A DNA stretch of 64,000 nucleotides. It comes from Salipiger abyssi (GTDB lineage: Bacteria > Pseudomonadota > Alphaproteobacteria > Rhodobacterales > Rhodobacteraceae). Each line of letters starts with the position of its first letter. Within the stretch, counting starts at the first letter, position 1. Shown one piece after another: positions 34,823-44,108 of the stretch. The translations under genes and the position numbers were made by a program. The notes under the pieces were generated by a model. It saw only the letters and a list, made by a program, of their open reading frames with translations, was not told the DNA's origin and made no database searches. The stretch spans positions 2,542,001 through 2,606,000 of the forward strand of contig NZ_CP015093.1 of the NCBI RefSeq assembly GCF_001975705.1, in the 5' to 3' direction.

Positions 34823-35498
34823 AGAGGCGCAGCGGCTGGACGATCTCCAGACCGCAATCGAAGACCTGAGAGACCGCTACAGAGTTGATCACCTTGTATA
34901 TCACTGGGTCAGCGCGAACGGAACGCAATACGGCTGCGGCACTTACGATCCGGTCTGGGTGCAGCGCTATCTCGAAAAGGGGTATCTGCGCATCGACCCG
35001 GTGGTCGTCGGCTGTTACCAGCACTTCCACCCGGTGGACTGGAAGCGCCTCGACTGGTCGTCGAAAGCGGCCCGCGCGTTCCAGAAGGATGCCATCGCGC
35101 ATGGCGTAGGGAATCAGGGCTACTCGATTCCCATCCGGGGTCCGAACGGCCAATTTGCCGTCTTCAGCGTCAGTCACAACTGTGATGACGAAGATTGGGA
35201 AGAATTCACTGAGACCAATCGTCGCGACCTTATTTTGGTCGCACACTACTTCAATCAGAAGGCTCTGGAGCTCGAACCAGGCCGCACGCCCGAGCCCGCG
35301 CAGCCCCTGAGTCCGCGCGAAGTGGAGGCGATGACGCTGCTTGCGGTCGGCTATAGTCGTGCGCAAGTGGCTGAAACTCTTAATATTTCTGAACATACGC
35401 TGCGCGTGTACATCGAAAGCGCCCGCTACAAGCTGGGCGCGATGAACACGACGCATGCGGTTGCACGCGCCTTGTCGCGAGGTCTCATCGTCGTCTGA
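34764..35498 (+). CDS. LuxR-family autoinducer-binding transcriptional regulator
   Basis: A quorum-sensing regulator of 244 residues. The autoinducer domain (about 35-165) contains the invariant-type pattern YDPVWVQRYLEKGYLRIDPV (Trp, Tyr, Asp-Pro) and a later VDWKRLDW. The helix-turn-helix (about 181-240) reads LSPREVEAMTLLAVGYSRAQ, then VAETLNISEHTLRVYIESAR. The start is uncertain: ATG 34764 or 34788, both inside the upstream small ORF, with weak ribosome binding sites, so translation may depend on that ORF. luxI follows by 130 bases. Confidence 0.92.
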   Translation: MNLGFAAEMPETGGLLERLEEAQRLDDLQTAIEDLRDRYRVDHLVYHWVSANGTQYGCGTYDPVWVQRYLEKGYLRIDPVVVGCYQHFHPVDWKRLDWSSKAARAFQKDAIAHGVGNQGYSIPIRGPNGQFAVFSVSHNCDDEDWEEFTETNRRDLILVAHYFNQKALELEPGRTPEPAQPLSPREVEAMTLLAVGYSRAQVAETLNISEHTLRVYIESARYKLGAMNTTHAVARALSRGLIVV

Positions 35499-35501
35499 AC
35501 G

Positions 35502-35531
35502 CTGCCACGAAATCGGGCATTTTTGTGGCAG
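35502..35531. promoter_or_regulatory. Inverted repeat between luxR and luxI
   Basis: CTGCCAC (35502-35508) and GTGGCAG (35525-35531) frame a 16-base centre that itself pairs AAAT with ATTT. There is no T-tract after it. Its place, just after luxR and 98 bases before luxI, suits either a transcript-end hairpin or a control site; the arms are too far apart for an ordinary 20-bp lux box. Confidence 0.4.
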
Positions 35532-35593
35532 GAAAATGTTTCAGGCGTGACCGAATTGCGGCTAAATTTTGCAACCTTAGCGAAAGTCGAGCA

Positions 35594-35627
35594 GCTTTCA
35601 CTCCATCGGACCAAAAAGGAGTGAAGC
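35594..35627 (+). promoter_or_regulatory. Hairpin that would sequester the luxI ribosome binding site
   Basis: GCTTTCACTCC (35594-35604) pairs with GGAGTGAAGC (35618-35627) except for one bulged T; the loop is ATCGGACCAAAAA. The 3' arm contains the ribosome binding site GGAG (35618-35621), 7 bases before the luxI ATG. If it forms in the message it would limit luxI translation. Seen in sequence; function is inference. Confidence 0.55.
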
Positions 35628-35628
35628 T

Positions 35629-36267
35629 ATGATCCGTTTTATCTACGCAGACCAACTGAATGCCTTCCCGCTGCTCAAGCGCACCATGTTCCTGGATCGC
35701 GCCGATCAGTTCAAAACCCGGCTCGGCTGGGACGTGCAGGTCGACGCCAATGGCGAGGAGCGCGACGAGTACGATGCGCTCAACCCGCTCTATGTCATCT
35801 GGGAACGTCCCGATGGCTGTCACGGCGGCTCCATGCGGCTGCTGCCCACCGTCGGGCGCTGCATGGTGAACGAGCATTTCCTGCATCTCACCGACGGCGT
35901 GCGCATCCAGAGCCCGCTGATCTGGGAATGCACCCGCTTCTGCCTCGCGCGCGAGACCGATCCCGGCACCGCCGCCGCGCTGATGCTTGCCGGTGGCGAG
36001 GTCATGCAGGGCTTTGGCGTCGAGCATTACGTCGGGGTCTTCGATGCCCGCATGGTGCGCATCTACAAGCGCATCGGTTCCTCGCCCGAGGTGCTCGGCA
36101 GCGAGGGTGAGGGCCGCGAGCGCATCAGTGTGGGCCTGTGGGAGTTCAACCCCGAAGCCCAGGCCCGGGTCGCGCAGAGCGCCGGCATTCCGCCGATGCA
36201 GTCGCGCGCCTGGTTCGATGCCTCCTTCGGGGCCATGCCGCAAAAGGTCTCTGCTGCGGCGGCATAA
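35629..36267 (+). CDS. Acyl-homoserine lactone synthase, LuxI family
   Basis: Makes the quorum signal from S-adenosylmethionine and an acyl carrier. It has 212 residues. The conserved charged set is present at the right spacing: Arg24, Phe28, Trp34, Asp46, Asp49, Arg70, Glu100 and Arg103 (in DRADQF, LGWDV, RDEYDAL, SMRLLP and IWECTRF). Acyl-chain preference cannot be told. The ATG at 35629 follows AAAGGAG within a hairpin. It is paired with the upstream luxR-type gene, same direction. Confidence 0.94.
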   Translation: MIRFIYADQLNAFPLLKRTMFLDRADQFKTRLGWDVQVDANGEERDEYDALNPLYVIWERPDGCHGGSMRLLPTVGRCMVNEHFLHLTDGVRIQSPLIWECTRFCLARETDPGTAAALMLAGGEVMQGFGVEHYVGVFDARMVRIYKRIGSSPEVLGSEGEGRERISVGLWEFNPEAQARVAQSAGIPPMQSRAWFDASFGAMPQKVSAAAA

Positions 36268-36277
36268 CGTCAGATGT

Positions 36278-36298
36278 GGCGGGGGCGCTGCCCCCGCC
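36278..36298. terminator. Hairpin after luxI
   Basis: GGCGGGGGC and GCCCCCGCC form a perfect 9-bp stem with a GCT loop, 10 bases after the luxI stop. There is no T-tract. A second, weaker dyad (GGGCAGGGGC / GTCCCCCTGCCC) follows at about 36310-36345, before the helicase gene. Confidence 0.5.
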
Positions 36299-36363
36299 CA
36301 TATCGCTCGGGCAGGGGCATTGCGCGCTGGCGTCCCCCTGCCCGGAGCATTAGGGTCCGCCGC

Positions 36364-37899
36364 ATGGATCTGCCCGCCCTCACATTTTCCGAAGATCAGG
36401 CCGAAGCCTGGGACCGCGTCTCGGCGATGTTGCGCGATGCGGGTGTCGATCTCGACGAGGGGCTCTGCCTGCCCGCCAAGGAGGGCAAGGGGCAGGTCAT
36501 GGCGCTGATGGGCAAGGCCGGCTCGGGCAAGACGCTGCTGCTGTCGGAGCTGTGCAAGGCGCTCGACGCCGCCGGCGCCGAGATCGTCACAGGCGATTAC
36601 GAAAGCCGCAAGCGCAAGGAAAAGCGCAATTTCGCGGTGCTGGCGCCGACCAACAAGGCCGCGAGCGTGCTGCGGCTGCGCGGCGTGCCGGCGACGACGA
36701 TCCACCGCATCCTCTATACCCCGGTCTATGACCCGGAATATGAGCGCATCGCCGAATGGCTGATGGGCAATGACGAAAAGCCCGAGATCGAGGCGCTGAC
36801 CGAAGAGGCGCTCGACCGCGCCTTCGCCGCTTATCAGGCGCACAAATCCGTGCCCGCCGCGCTTGCCGCCGCCGGGTTGCGCGGCAGCGATTTCATCACC
36901 GGCTGGAAGCGCCGCGAAGAGCCGCTCGATATCGGGTTCGTCGACGAGGCCTCGATGCTCGACGACCGCCAGTTCGAGGATTTGCAGGAGATCTTTCCCA
37001 ATCTCGTGCTGTTCGGCGATCCGGCGCAGCTCGCTCCGGTGAACCAGTCCGGCAAGATGGTGTTCGACGGTGTGAAGGACAGCCAGAAGCTCGAACTGCA
37101 CCGCATCCACCGGCAGGAGGCCGACAACCCGATCCTCGATCTGGCGCATGCGCTGGCCGATCCCGCGCTGGAGTTCCAGGATTTCGAGCGCATGGTCGAG
37201 GACAAGGCCCGGCAGGACGACCGCGTCGTCTGGGGCCAGCGGGTCGAGGTGGATCTCATGGCGCGCTCTCCGGTGCTGGTCTGGCGCAACGCCACGCGCA
37301 TCCGGCTGATCAACGCCTTTCGAGCCGTGCATGACGCCCCCGAGACCGAGCTGCTGCCCGGCGAGCCGCTCATCTGCGACGGTATCGAGCTGCCGCTGAA
37401 ACATCGCAAGAAACGGCTGGATCTGGAGGCGCGCGGCCTGATCAAGGGCGCGCAGGTGATCTATCTCGGCCCGGGCCGCAAGCCGGGCTTTTCGCGGCTG
37501 CATGTGATGGGCGCACCCGATCCGCAGGTCTCCGCCGCCTCCATCGTGAAAATCGAGAAGCCCGACGAGGAAGAGCCCTTCATCCCCTTCGCCGCCCGCA
37601 TGGGCGCGACCTTTCTGCATGGCGCGGCGGTGACAATCCACAAGGCGCAGGGCTCGCAATGGGAGGCGGTGCAGGTCTTTGCGCCGGATCTGTTTGTCGC
37701 GGCGCGGATGGGGCGGATGGAGGCCGGCCAGCCGCTCTGGAAACGGCTCGCCTATGTGGCGATCACCCGGGCGTCGGAGCGTCTGCACTGGGTGGTGCGC
37801 AACCGCCTGGCGCGCCCGACCGGGCCGCTGCGCATTGACGATCTCAAGGCGCCGGCGGCACCGCTGGAACTGGAACAGGAAGAGCCTGGACTGATATGA
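36364..37899 (+). CDS. RecD-like ATP-dependent DNA helicase (UvrD/AAA_30 type)
   Basis: A 511-residue superfamily I helicase-like protein. Walker A is LMGKAGSGKT (residues 48-57). Motif Ia is APTNKAASVLRLRGV, motif II is FVDEASMLDD, motif III is LFGDPAQLAPV, and the C-terminal motifs are TIHKAQGSQW and YVAITRASERLHWV. It resembles the stand-alone RecD-like helicases of alphaproteobacteria, presumably acting in DNA repair or recombination. ATG 36364 begins MDLPALTFSE; the frame is open upstream without similarity. It overlaps the thioesterase gene by 4 bases (ATGA). Confidence 0.9.
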   Translation: MDLPALTFSEDQAEAWDRVSAMLRDAGVDLDEGLCLPAKEGKGQVMALMGKAGSGKTLLLSELCKALDAAGAEIVTGDYESRKRKEKRNFAVLAPTNKAASVLRLRGVPATTIHRILYTPVYDPEYERIAEWLMGNDEKPEIEALTEEALDRAFAAYQAHKSVPAALAAAGLRGSDFITGWKRREEPLDIGFVDEASMLDDRQFEDLQEIFPNLVLFGDPAQLAPVNQSGKMVFDGVKDSQKLELHRIHRQEADNPILDLAHALADPALEFQDFERMVEDKARQDDRVVWGQRVEVDLMARSPVLVWRNATRIRLINAFRAVHDAPETELLPGEPLICDGIELPLKHRKKRLDLEARGLIKGAQVIYLGPGRKPGFSRLHVMGAPDPQVSAASIVKIEKPDEEEPFIPFAARMGATFLHGAAVTIHKAQGSQWEAVQVFAPDLFVAARMGRMEAGQPLWKRLAYVAITRASERLHWVVRNRLARPTGPLRIDDLKAPAAPLELEQEEPGLI

Positions 37900-38285
37900 G
37901 CGACTACAACGAACCGCCGAGCGCCTTTGCGCTGCATCTGGGCTATGATCTGGTCGAGTGGCGCGAGGGCTATGCGCGCTATGAGATGCCGATCATCGAG
38001 GCCATCGCCAATCGTCAGGGGCTGCCGCATGGCGGGGTGCATGCGACGCTGCTCGACTCGGCCATGGGGCTCTCGGGCTGCTGGACGGGCGATCCGGACC
38101 GGCGCGTCATGGCGCTGACCCTGTCGCTGAACGTGCAGTATATCGGCCGGCCTGCGGGCACGCGGCTGATCTGCGAGGGGCGCAAGACCGGCGGCGGGCG
38201 CAGTACCTTCTTTGCCGAGGGGGTGCTGACCGACGATACCGGCCTGCTGCTCGCCAAGGGCACGGGAGTGTTTCGGTATCGTTGA
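37896..38285 (+). CDS. PaaI/YdiI-type hotdog thioesterase
   Basis: A 129-residue single hotdog-fold protein. RQGLPHGGVHATLLDSAMGL (about residues 40-59) contains the HGG-x-x-x-x-x-x-D/E active-site pattern, and LSLNVQYIGRPAGTRLIC the central strand. Acyl-CoA is the probable substrate; which one is unknown. It is translationally coupled to the helicase gene and convergent with the CDF transporter. Confidence 0.87.
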   Translation: MSDYNEPPSAFALHLGYDLVEWREGYARYEMPIIEAIANRQGLPHGGVHATLLDSAMGLSGCWTGDPDRRVMALTLSLNVQYIGRPAGTRLICEGRKTGGGRSTFFAEGVLTDDTGLLLAKGTGVFRYR

Positions 38286-38310
38286 GGGTGTGGTGGGCTG
38301 GAAAACCGCC

Positions 38311-39198
38311 CTACAGCACGACGATGCCGCTATGCTTGGCCTTGTGCTCGGGCTCCACATGGATGGTCACGCGGCTGCCCTCGAAGGCGCCATGCAGCGC
38401 CGCCTCGATCCGGTCGCAGATCTCATGCGCGGCATCCACGCTCATCTCGCCCGGCACCACCAGGTGAAACTCGACAAAAAGCGCGCGGCCCGCGCGACGT
38501 GAGCGCAGGTCATGCGCCTCGACCGCGCCCTCGGCATTGGCCGAAATCAGTGCGCGCATCTGCTCGATCTCGTCTTCCGGCGCGGCCTCGTCCATCAGCC
38601 CGCCGACCGAGCCGCGCACCACCTGCCAGCCCGACCAGAGGATATTGAGCGCCACCAGCGCCGCGAGCGCCGGGTCGAGCCACCACCAGCCGGTCAGCAC
38701 CGCCAGCACCACCCCGGCGGTCACGCCCACGGACGAGACCACATCGGTCATCAGGTGCCGCCCGTCTGCGGCGAGCGCCGGCGAGCGCAGCTCGCGCCCG
38801 GCACGCAGCAGCACCCAGCACCAGATCCCGTTCAGCACGCTGGCGGTCAGGTTGATGCCAAGCCCCAGCCACGGCTCGGAGATCACACGAGGGTTTTCCC
38901 AGGCGTTCCAGGCCTCGCGCAGAATCAGGATGGCGGCGACGACGATCAGCACGCCTTCGAGCACCGCGCTGAAATACTCCGCCTTGTGATGCCCGTAGGG
39001 ATGATCGGCATCGGCGGGCTGGGCCGCGATGCGCAGCGCAATCAGCGCGGCAAGCGCGGTGGCGACATTGACGATGCTTTCCAGCGCGTCCGAGAGCAGC
39101 GCGACAGAGCCCGTCAGCCACCAGGCCAGCGTCTTGATCGCGAGAACCGCGAGCCCCACGGCAACGCTGCCATAGGCGATGTTCATGGCTCGGCTCAT
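38311..39198 (-). CDS. Cation diffusion facilitator (CDF) transporter
   Basis: A proton-driven divalent metal exporter of 295 residues with about six membrane segments (for example AYGSVAVGLAVLAIKTLAWW and VLIVVAAILIL) and a C-terminal cytoplasmic domain. Metal-site residues appear as SDALESIVN in segment 2 and HLMTDVVSS in segment 5 (H-x3-D). ADHPYGHHKAEYFSA is the loop typical of the family. Zn, Fe or Mn specificity is undecided. The longer frame to 39303 lacks a membrane pattern, so the ATG at 39198 with GAGAGGCGC before it was chosen. Confidence 0.9.
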   Translation of the reverse strand: MSRAMNIAYGSVAVGLAVLAIKTLAWWLTGSVALLSDALESIVNVATALAALIALRIAAQPADADHPYGHHKAEYFSAVLEGVLIVVAAILILREAWNAWENPRVISEPWLGLGINLTASVLNGIWCWVLLRAGRELRSPALAADGRHLMTDVVSSVGVTAGVVLAVLTGWWWLDPALAALVALNILWSGWQVVRGSVGGLMDEAAPEDEIEQMRALISANAEGAVEAHDLRSRRAGRALFVEFHLVVPGEMSVDAAHEICDRIEAALHGAFEGSRVTIHVEPEHKAKHSGIVVL

Positions 39199-39306
39199 GC
39201 GCCTCTCTCCGCGTTTGCGGGCCTGATAGCGAAGCCGCCGGGCCGGCGCAACCGATGCGGTTGCCGGCAGGAGCAGGCCCGCCACTGAGGGCGGGCCCGG
39301 CATAGA

Positions 39307-39729
39307 TCACTTCTTCAGCGAGTCCCGGATCTCGATCAGGATATCGAGTTCCGAGGGGCCGGTCGGCACCTCGGGGGCGACATCGTCGGGCTTTTCCGCC
39401 GCCGCCTTGATCCGGTTCACGGTCTTGACCAGCATGAAGACGACAAAGGCGATGATCACGAAATTGATGATCGCCATGATGAAGCTGCCAATGGCAAAGA
39501 CCGGCGCACCGGCCTCTTTCGCGGCGTCGAGCGAGGCGTATTCGCCGCCGTCCAGCGCATAGAACCAGCCCGAAAAGTCGATGCCGCCGGTGAAAAGCGC
39601 GATGAGCGGGTTGATGATGTCGCCGACCAGCGAAGTGACGATGGCGGTAAAGGCCGCGCCCACGATAATGCCGACAGCCATGTCCATGACATTGCCCTTG
39701 GCGATAAAGTCTCTGAATTCCTGGATCAT
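39307..39729 (-). CDS. mscL: Large-conductance mechanosensitive channel
   Basis: A pentameric channel releasing solutes on osmotic downshock. It has 140 residues. The pore helix pattern [20 protein letters not shown], then [15 protein letters not shown], is characteristic, with a second membrane segment [19 protein letters not shown] and the cytoplasmic C-terminal helix ([14 protein letters not shown]). The periplasmic loop (about 50-75) is somewhat longer than in E. coli. Confidence 0.96.
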   Translation of the reverse strand: MIQEFRDFIAKGNVMDMAVGIIVGAAFTAIVTSLVGDIINPLIALFTGGIDFSGWFYALDGGEYASLDAAKEAGAPVFAIGSFIMAIINFVIIAFVVFMLVKTVNRIKAAAEKPDDVAPEVPTGPSELDILIEIRDSLKK

Positions 39730-39884
39730 TCCAACTGTCCCACTACTATGAAATCGCGAGCGCCGTTTGCGCTTGCCCCGACCTTGTGCAAGGTATCACG
39801 AAACTCCCATGACACAGCAGGCCGTTCAGCCGAAAGGGAAATGTGCGGCCGTCTCCTCCTCCTCCGATATGACATGGACCCGCA

Positions 39885-40583
39885 ATGACCGATTTGTCCG
39901 CATTTCCGATCACCAAACGCTGGCCGGCGGCGCATCCCGACCGCATCCAGCTCTATTCCTTCCCCACCCCCAACGGCGTGAAGGTCTCGACCGCGCTGGA
40001 AGAGATGGGGCTCGACTACGAGCCGCATAAGGTGAGCCTCGCCGATGTCGACGTGAAAAGCCCCGAATTCACCTCGCTCAATCCCAATGGCAAGATCCCC
40101 GCGATCATCGACCCGAACGGGCCGGGCGGGGCGCCGATCGGGCTCTTCGAGAGCGGCGCGATTCTGGTCTATCTGGCCGAGAAGACCGGCAATTTCATCG
40201 GCGAGTCGGCGCGCGAGCGCTATGAGATCCTGCAATGGGTGATGTTCCAGATGGGCGGGCCGGGGCCGATGTTCGGCCAGCTCGGCTTCTTCTGGAAATT
40301 CGCCGGCGCCAAGGTCGAGGATCCGCTCCCGCGCGAACGCTATGTCGGCGAGGCGCGGCGTCTGCTCGGCGTGATCGAAACCGCGCTCGAGGGGCGCAAC
40401 TGGATCGCGGGGCCCTATTCCATCGCCGATATGGCGCTGGGCCCCTGGCTCAACGCCTTCGATTTCTACGATGCCAAGGAGGCGGTCGGCTGGGAGGAGC
40501 ACCCGCGCTGCGTCGCCTATCTCGACCGCTTCCTCGCCCGACCGGCGGTGCAGGCGGCGCTGAATATCCCGCCGCGCGACTGA
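39885..40583 (+). CDS. Glutathione S-transferase family protein (YghU/nu-class-like)
   Basis: A 232-residue cytosolic protein. The thioredoxin-like domain begins IQLYSFPTPNGVKVSTALEE; SPTPNG-type loops replace the usual catalytic Tyr/Ser in the YghU/YfcG group. NPNGKIPAIIDP and LFESGAILVYLAEK are the glutathione-binding parts, and the all-helical domain has IADMALGPWLNAF. A role as disulfide-bond reductase is plausible from the group; the substrate is unknown. It is followed by an intergenic repeat hairpin. Confidence 0.9.
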   Translation: MTDLSAFPITKRWPAAHPDRIQLYSFPTPNGVKVSTALEEMGLDYEPHKVSLADVDVKSPEFTSLNPNGKIPAIIDPNGPGGAPIGLFESGAILVYLAEKTGNFIGESARERYEILQWVMFQMGGPGPMFGQLGFFWKFAGAKVEDPLPRERYVGEARRLLGVIETALEGRNWIAGPYSIADMALGPWLNAFDFYDAKEAVGWEEHPRCVAYLDRFLARPAVQAALNIPPRD

Positions 40584-40625
40584 GCGGCGCTGCAATGCCC
40601 GCCGGGGGCAGGACGCCTCCGGCGG

Positions 40626-40688
40626 GAGTATTTTGCGAAAGATGAAGGCCGGGCGCACCTGCTACTTTCATCTTTCCGGCAAATACTC
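40626..40688. repeat. Dispersed hairpin repeat, copy 1
   Basis: GAGTATTT (40626-40633) pairs with AAATACTC (40681-40688), and AAAGATGAA (40638-40646) with TTCATCTTT (40667-40675). The loop contains GGGCGCACCT. It is preceded by GACGCCTCCGGCGG. The same architecture with different stem bases occurs at 52330-52391. It occupies the gap between the GST and YtoQ-like genes and could serve as a bidirectional terminator. Confidence 0.8.
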
Positions 40689-40738
40689 GGGGGAGCGCGC
40701 CCCGGCGCGCGAGGGGCAACGCCCCCGATGGCCCAGCC

Positions 40739-41188
40739 TCAGCCGGGCAGGGTGCCGGTCAACACGTAGCGGAAGATCTCCACCACCTCCTCGGGTTCGC
40801 GCGCCACGGCGAGGGCGGCGGCATCGACCTCCTTCAGCGCGTGATCGTGCTCCGGCGGTTGCAGGATGATCAGCGACTTCCCCAGCGCGGCGGCATAGCC
40901 CGCGTCGAAGGCGGCGTTCCACTGCTTGTATTTGTCGCCGAAGCGCACCACCACCACATCGGCATCGGCGATGCCCTTGCGGGTGCGGATGGCGTTCATC
41001 TGCGCGCCTTTGCGGTCGTGCCAGAACTTGTTCTCCTCGGCGCCGAGGATCGCGACGCCGCAATCGTCGCTGGCGGCGTGATCGGTCACCGGGGCGGAAA
41101 AGGTCAGATCGAGCCCTTGCGCGCCTTCGATGATCCGGTCGCGCCAGTCGGTGTGGATTTCTCCGGACAGATAGACATTGAGCCCCAT
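40739..41188 (-). CDS. YtoQ family protein
   Basis: A 149-residue protein, MGLNVYLSGEIHTDWRDRII onward, with the nucleoside-deoxyribosyltransferase-like fold expected of YtoQ: an initial LSGEIH strand, FSAPVTDHAASDDCG, ADVVVVRFGDKYKQWNAAFD and a final GKSLIIL strand. The biochemical role of the family is not established. The frame is open to 41902 over the antisense of a lipase-like gene, but homology starts at 41188, where GGGAGG precedes the ATG. Confidence 0.82.
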   Translation of the reverse strand: MGLNVYLSGEIHTDWRDRIIEGAQGLDLTFSAPVTDHAASDDCGVAILGAEENKFWHDRKGAQMNAIRTRKGIADADVVVVRFGDKYKQWNAAFDAGYAAALGKSLIILQPPEHDHALKEVDAAALAVAREPEEVVEIFRYVLTGTLPG

Positions 41189-41338
41189 GGGCGGCCTCCC
41201 TCGTTGCGTTTCCCATGAGGTATGCGAGCCGGTCGCGGAAACAAGGCATCGCGTTGGGCATCGCGCCGGGAAGACTCCCCTTGCGAGACCGGAGCGGCTA
41301 GACTTCCCGTCATTGATTTCAGCGAAGGAGATTTTCCG

Positions 41339-41977
41339 ATGGCCAAATTGCCCGTGATGAGCGCGGCGGAGCTGATCCGCGATGCCTATGCCAACGATCT
41401 CGGCGACCGCGTCCATACCGCCATAGATATTCGCGGCGTGCAGGCGTTCTACCTCAAGGACGGCACGCTGGTGATCCCCGGCACCAACGAGCTGTCGGAC
41501 TGGTTCGATTTCAACCTGCAATTCGGCGGCAGGCCGATGGACGGGCACGGGTTCGAGGTGGTGCCGGGCGACAGCGGCGCGCTCTGGCATGGCGGGTTTC
41601 TGGAACACGCGCAGATCGTCTATACCTTCGCCAAGGGGCTGCGGCCGAAATTCATCGTCGGCCACAGCCTGGGCGCGGCTTCGGCGCAGATCGTCGGGGC
41701 CTCGCTGTCGACACCCACCATCGCCTTTGCCTCGCCGAAAACCTGCAAATCGCGCGGGCGCATGGCGGGGGAGGGCTGGGTGGTGAATATCTGCCGCATC
41801 GACGATACGGTCTGCCACGCGCCGCCGGCTTTCCTGGGCTTCCGAAATGTCGGCAGCCTCTACTGGCTGACCCCGGACGAGGCGAACCCGGGCGAGGATC
41901 ACAAGATCGGCAACTACATGGAGCTGCTGAAGCTCAAACGCGTGCAGGAACGGGTGCCCACCGCCTGGCCGGCCTGA
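41339..41977 (+). CDS. Lipase class 3-like alpha/beta hydrolase
   Basis: A 212-residue protein without signal peptide. FIVGHSLGAASAQIV contains the nucleophile elbow GHSLG (Ser at about residue 110). A later DDTV (about 162) and DHKIGNY (about 190) could supply Asp and His of the triad. GTNELSDWFDFNLQFG resembles the oxyanion-side strand of lipase_3 proteins. The substrate is unknown. ATG 41339 follows AAGGAG. It lies 130 bases before mreB and is divergent from the YtoQ-like gene. Confidence 0.75.
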   Translation: MAKLPVMSAAELIRDAYANDLGDRVHTAIDIRGVQAFYLKDGTLVIPGTNELSDWFDFNLQFGGRPMDGHGFEVVPGDSGALWHGGFLEHAQIVYTFAKGLRPKFIVGHSLGAASAQIVGASLSTPTIAFASPKTCKSRGRMAGEGWVVNICRIDDTVCHAPPAFLGFRNVGSLYWLTPDEANPGEDHKIGNYMELLKLKRVQERVPTAWPA

Positions 41978-42044
41978 GCAAAGGCGGTTTCACGCTGATT
42001 TGCGCGGTCCTGCCCCTTTCGCGTACGCAAAAGCGGTCCTATAA

Positions 42045-43154
<1,110 letters not shown>

Positions 43155-43199
43155 TCGGCATTTTGTGACGGCGGCCCCAAGCCTGCTATAAGGGGTTGA

Positions 43200-44108
43200 A
43201 TGGCCAAGCACGGGACCAATTCCGAGGATTATGCCGGCCCGCTGAAGCGTCTGCTTCTGGCGGTTCTGCTGTTGTGCCTCGTGGGGCTCTTCATCTTCTG
43301 GCGCATCGACAGCCCGCGGGTCGAGCGCTTTCGGGCGCAGATCGTCGATGCGGTGATCCCCGGCTTCGACTGGGCCATGGCGCCCGTGACCGGCGCGGTG
43401 GGCATCCTGCGCGATTTCCAGAGCTACCAGCGCATCTACGACCAGAACCAGGAGCTGCGGCGCGAGCTGCGGCAGATGACCGCCTGGAAAGAGGCGGCGC
43501 TGCAACTGGAGCAGGAAAACGCCCGGCTGCGCGATCTCAACAATGTGCGTCTCGATCCGCGCCTTACCTATATCACCGGCGTGGTGCTGGCCGACAGCGG
43601 CTCGCCCTTCCGGCAGTCGGCGCTGATCAACGTGGGCTCGCGCGACGGCATCGTCGACGGCTGGGCGACCATGGACGGGATCGGGCTGGTGGGGCGGATC
43701 TCGGGCGTGGGGCCGAACACCTCCCGGGTGATCCTGCTGACCGATGCCACCAGCCGCATTCCCGCGATCATCCAGCCCTCCGGCCAGCGCGCGCTGGTCA
43801 CCGGTGACAATTCCGCCGCGCCCCCCATCGACTTTCTCGAAGACGCCGATCAGGTCCGCCCCGGCGACCGCATCGTGACCTCCGGCGATGGCGAGGTGTT
43901 CCCGCCGGGCCTGCTCATCGGGCAGGTGGCCGAGGATCCGGGCGGGCGGCTGCGGGTGCGGCTGGCCGCCGATTACGAGCGGCTGGAATTCCTGCGCGTG
44001 CTGCGCGATCACGGCGCGCGCCGGGTGAGCGCGCCCTCGGCGCTGATCCTGCCGGAAATCGCGCCGGGCAGCGACAGCGCCGGCGGGGCGGAGCAGCCCG
44101 ATGGCTGA
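43200..44108 (+). CDS. mreC: Rod shape-determining protein MreC
   Basis: A 302-residue inner-membrane protein with one N-terminal transmembrane segment (LLLAVLLLCLVGLFIFW), a coiled coil (about 75-115: NQELRRELRQMTAWKEAALQ) and a periplasmic beta-domain with the MreC repeats VLADSGSPFRQSALINVGSR and DGIVDGWATMDGIGLVGRIS. It starts 45 bases after mreB and overlaps mreD by 8 bases. The C-terminal 25 residues are Ala/Gly-rich and low-complexity. Confidence 0.95.
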   Translation: MAKHGTNSEDYAGPLKRLLLAVLLLCLVGLFIFWRIDSPRVERFRAQIVDAVIPGFDWAMAPVTGAVGILRDFQSYQRIYDQNQELRRELRQMTAWKEAALQLEQENARLRDLNNVRLDPRLTYITGVVLADSGSPFRQSALINVGSRDGIVDGWATMDGIGLVGRISGVGPNTSRVILLTDATSRIPAIIQPSGQRALVTGDNSAAPPIDFLEDADQVRPGDRIVTSGDGEVFPPGLLIGQVAEDPGGRLRVRLAADYERLEFLRVLRDHGARRVSAPSALILPEIAPGSDSAGGAEQPDG

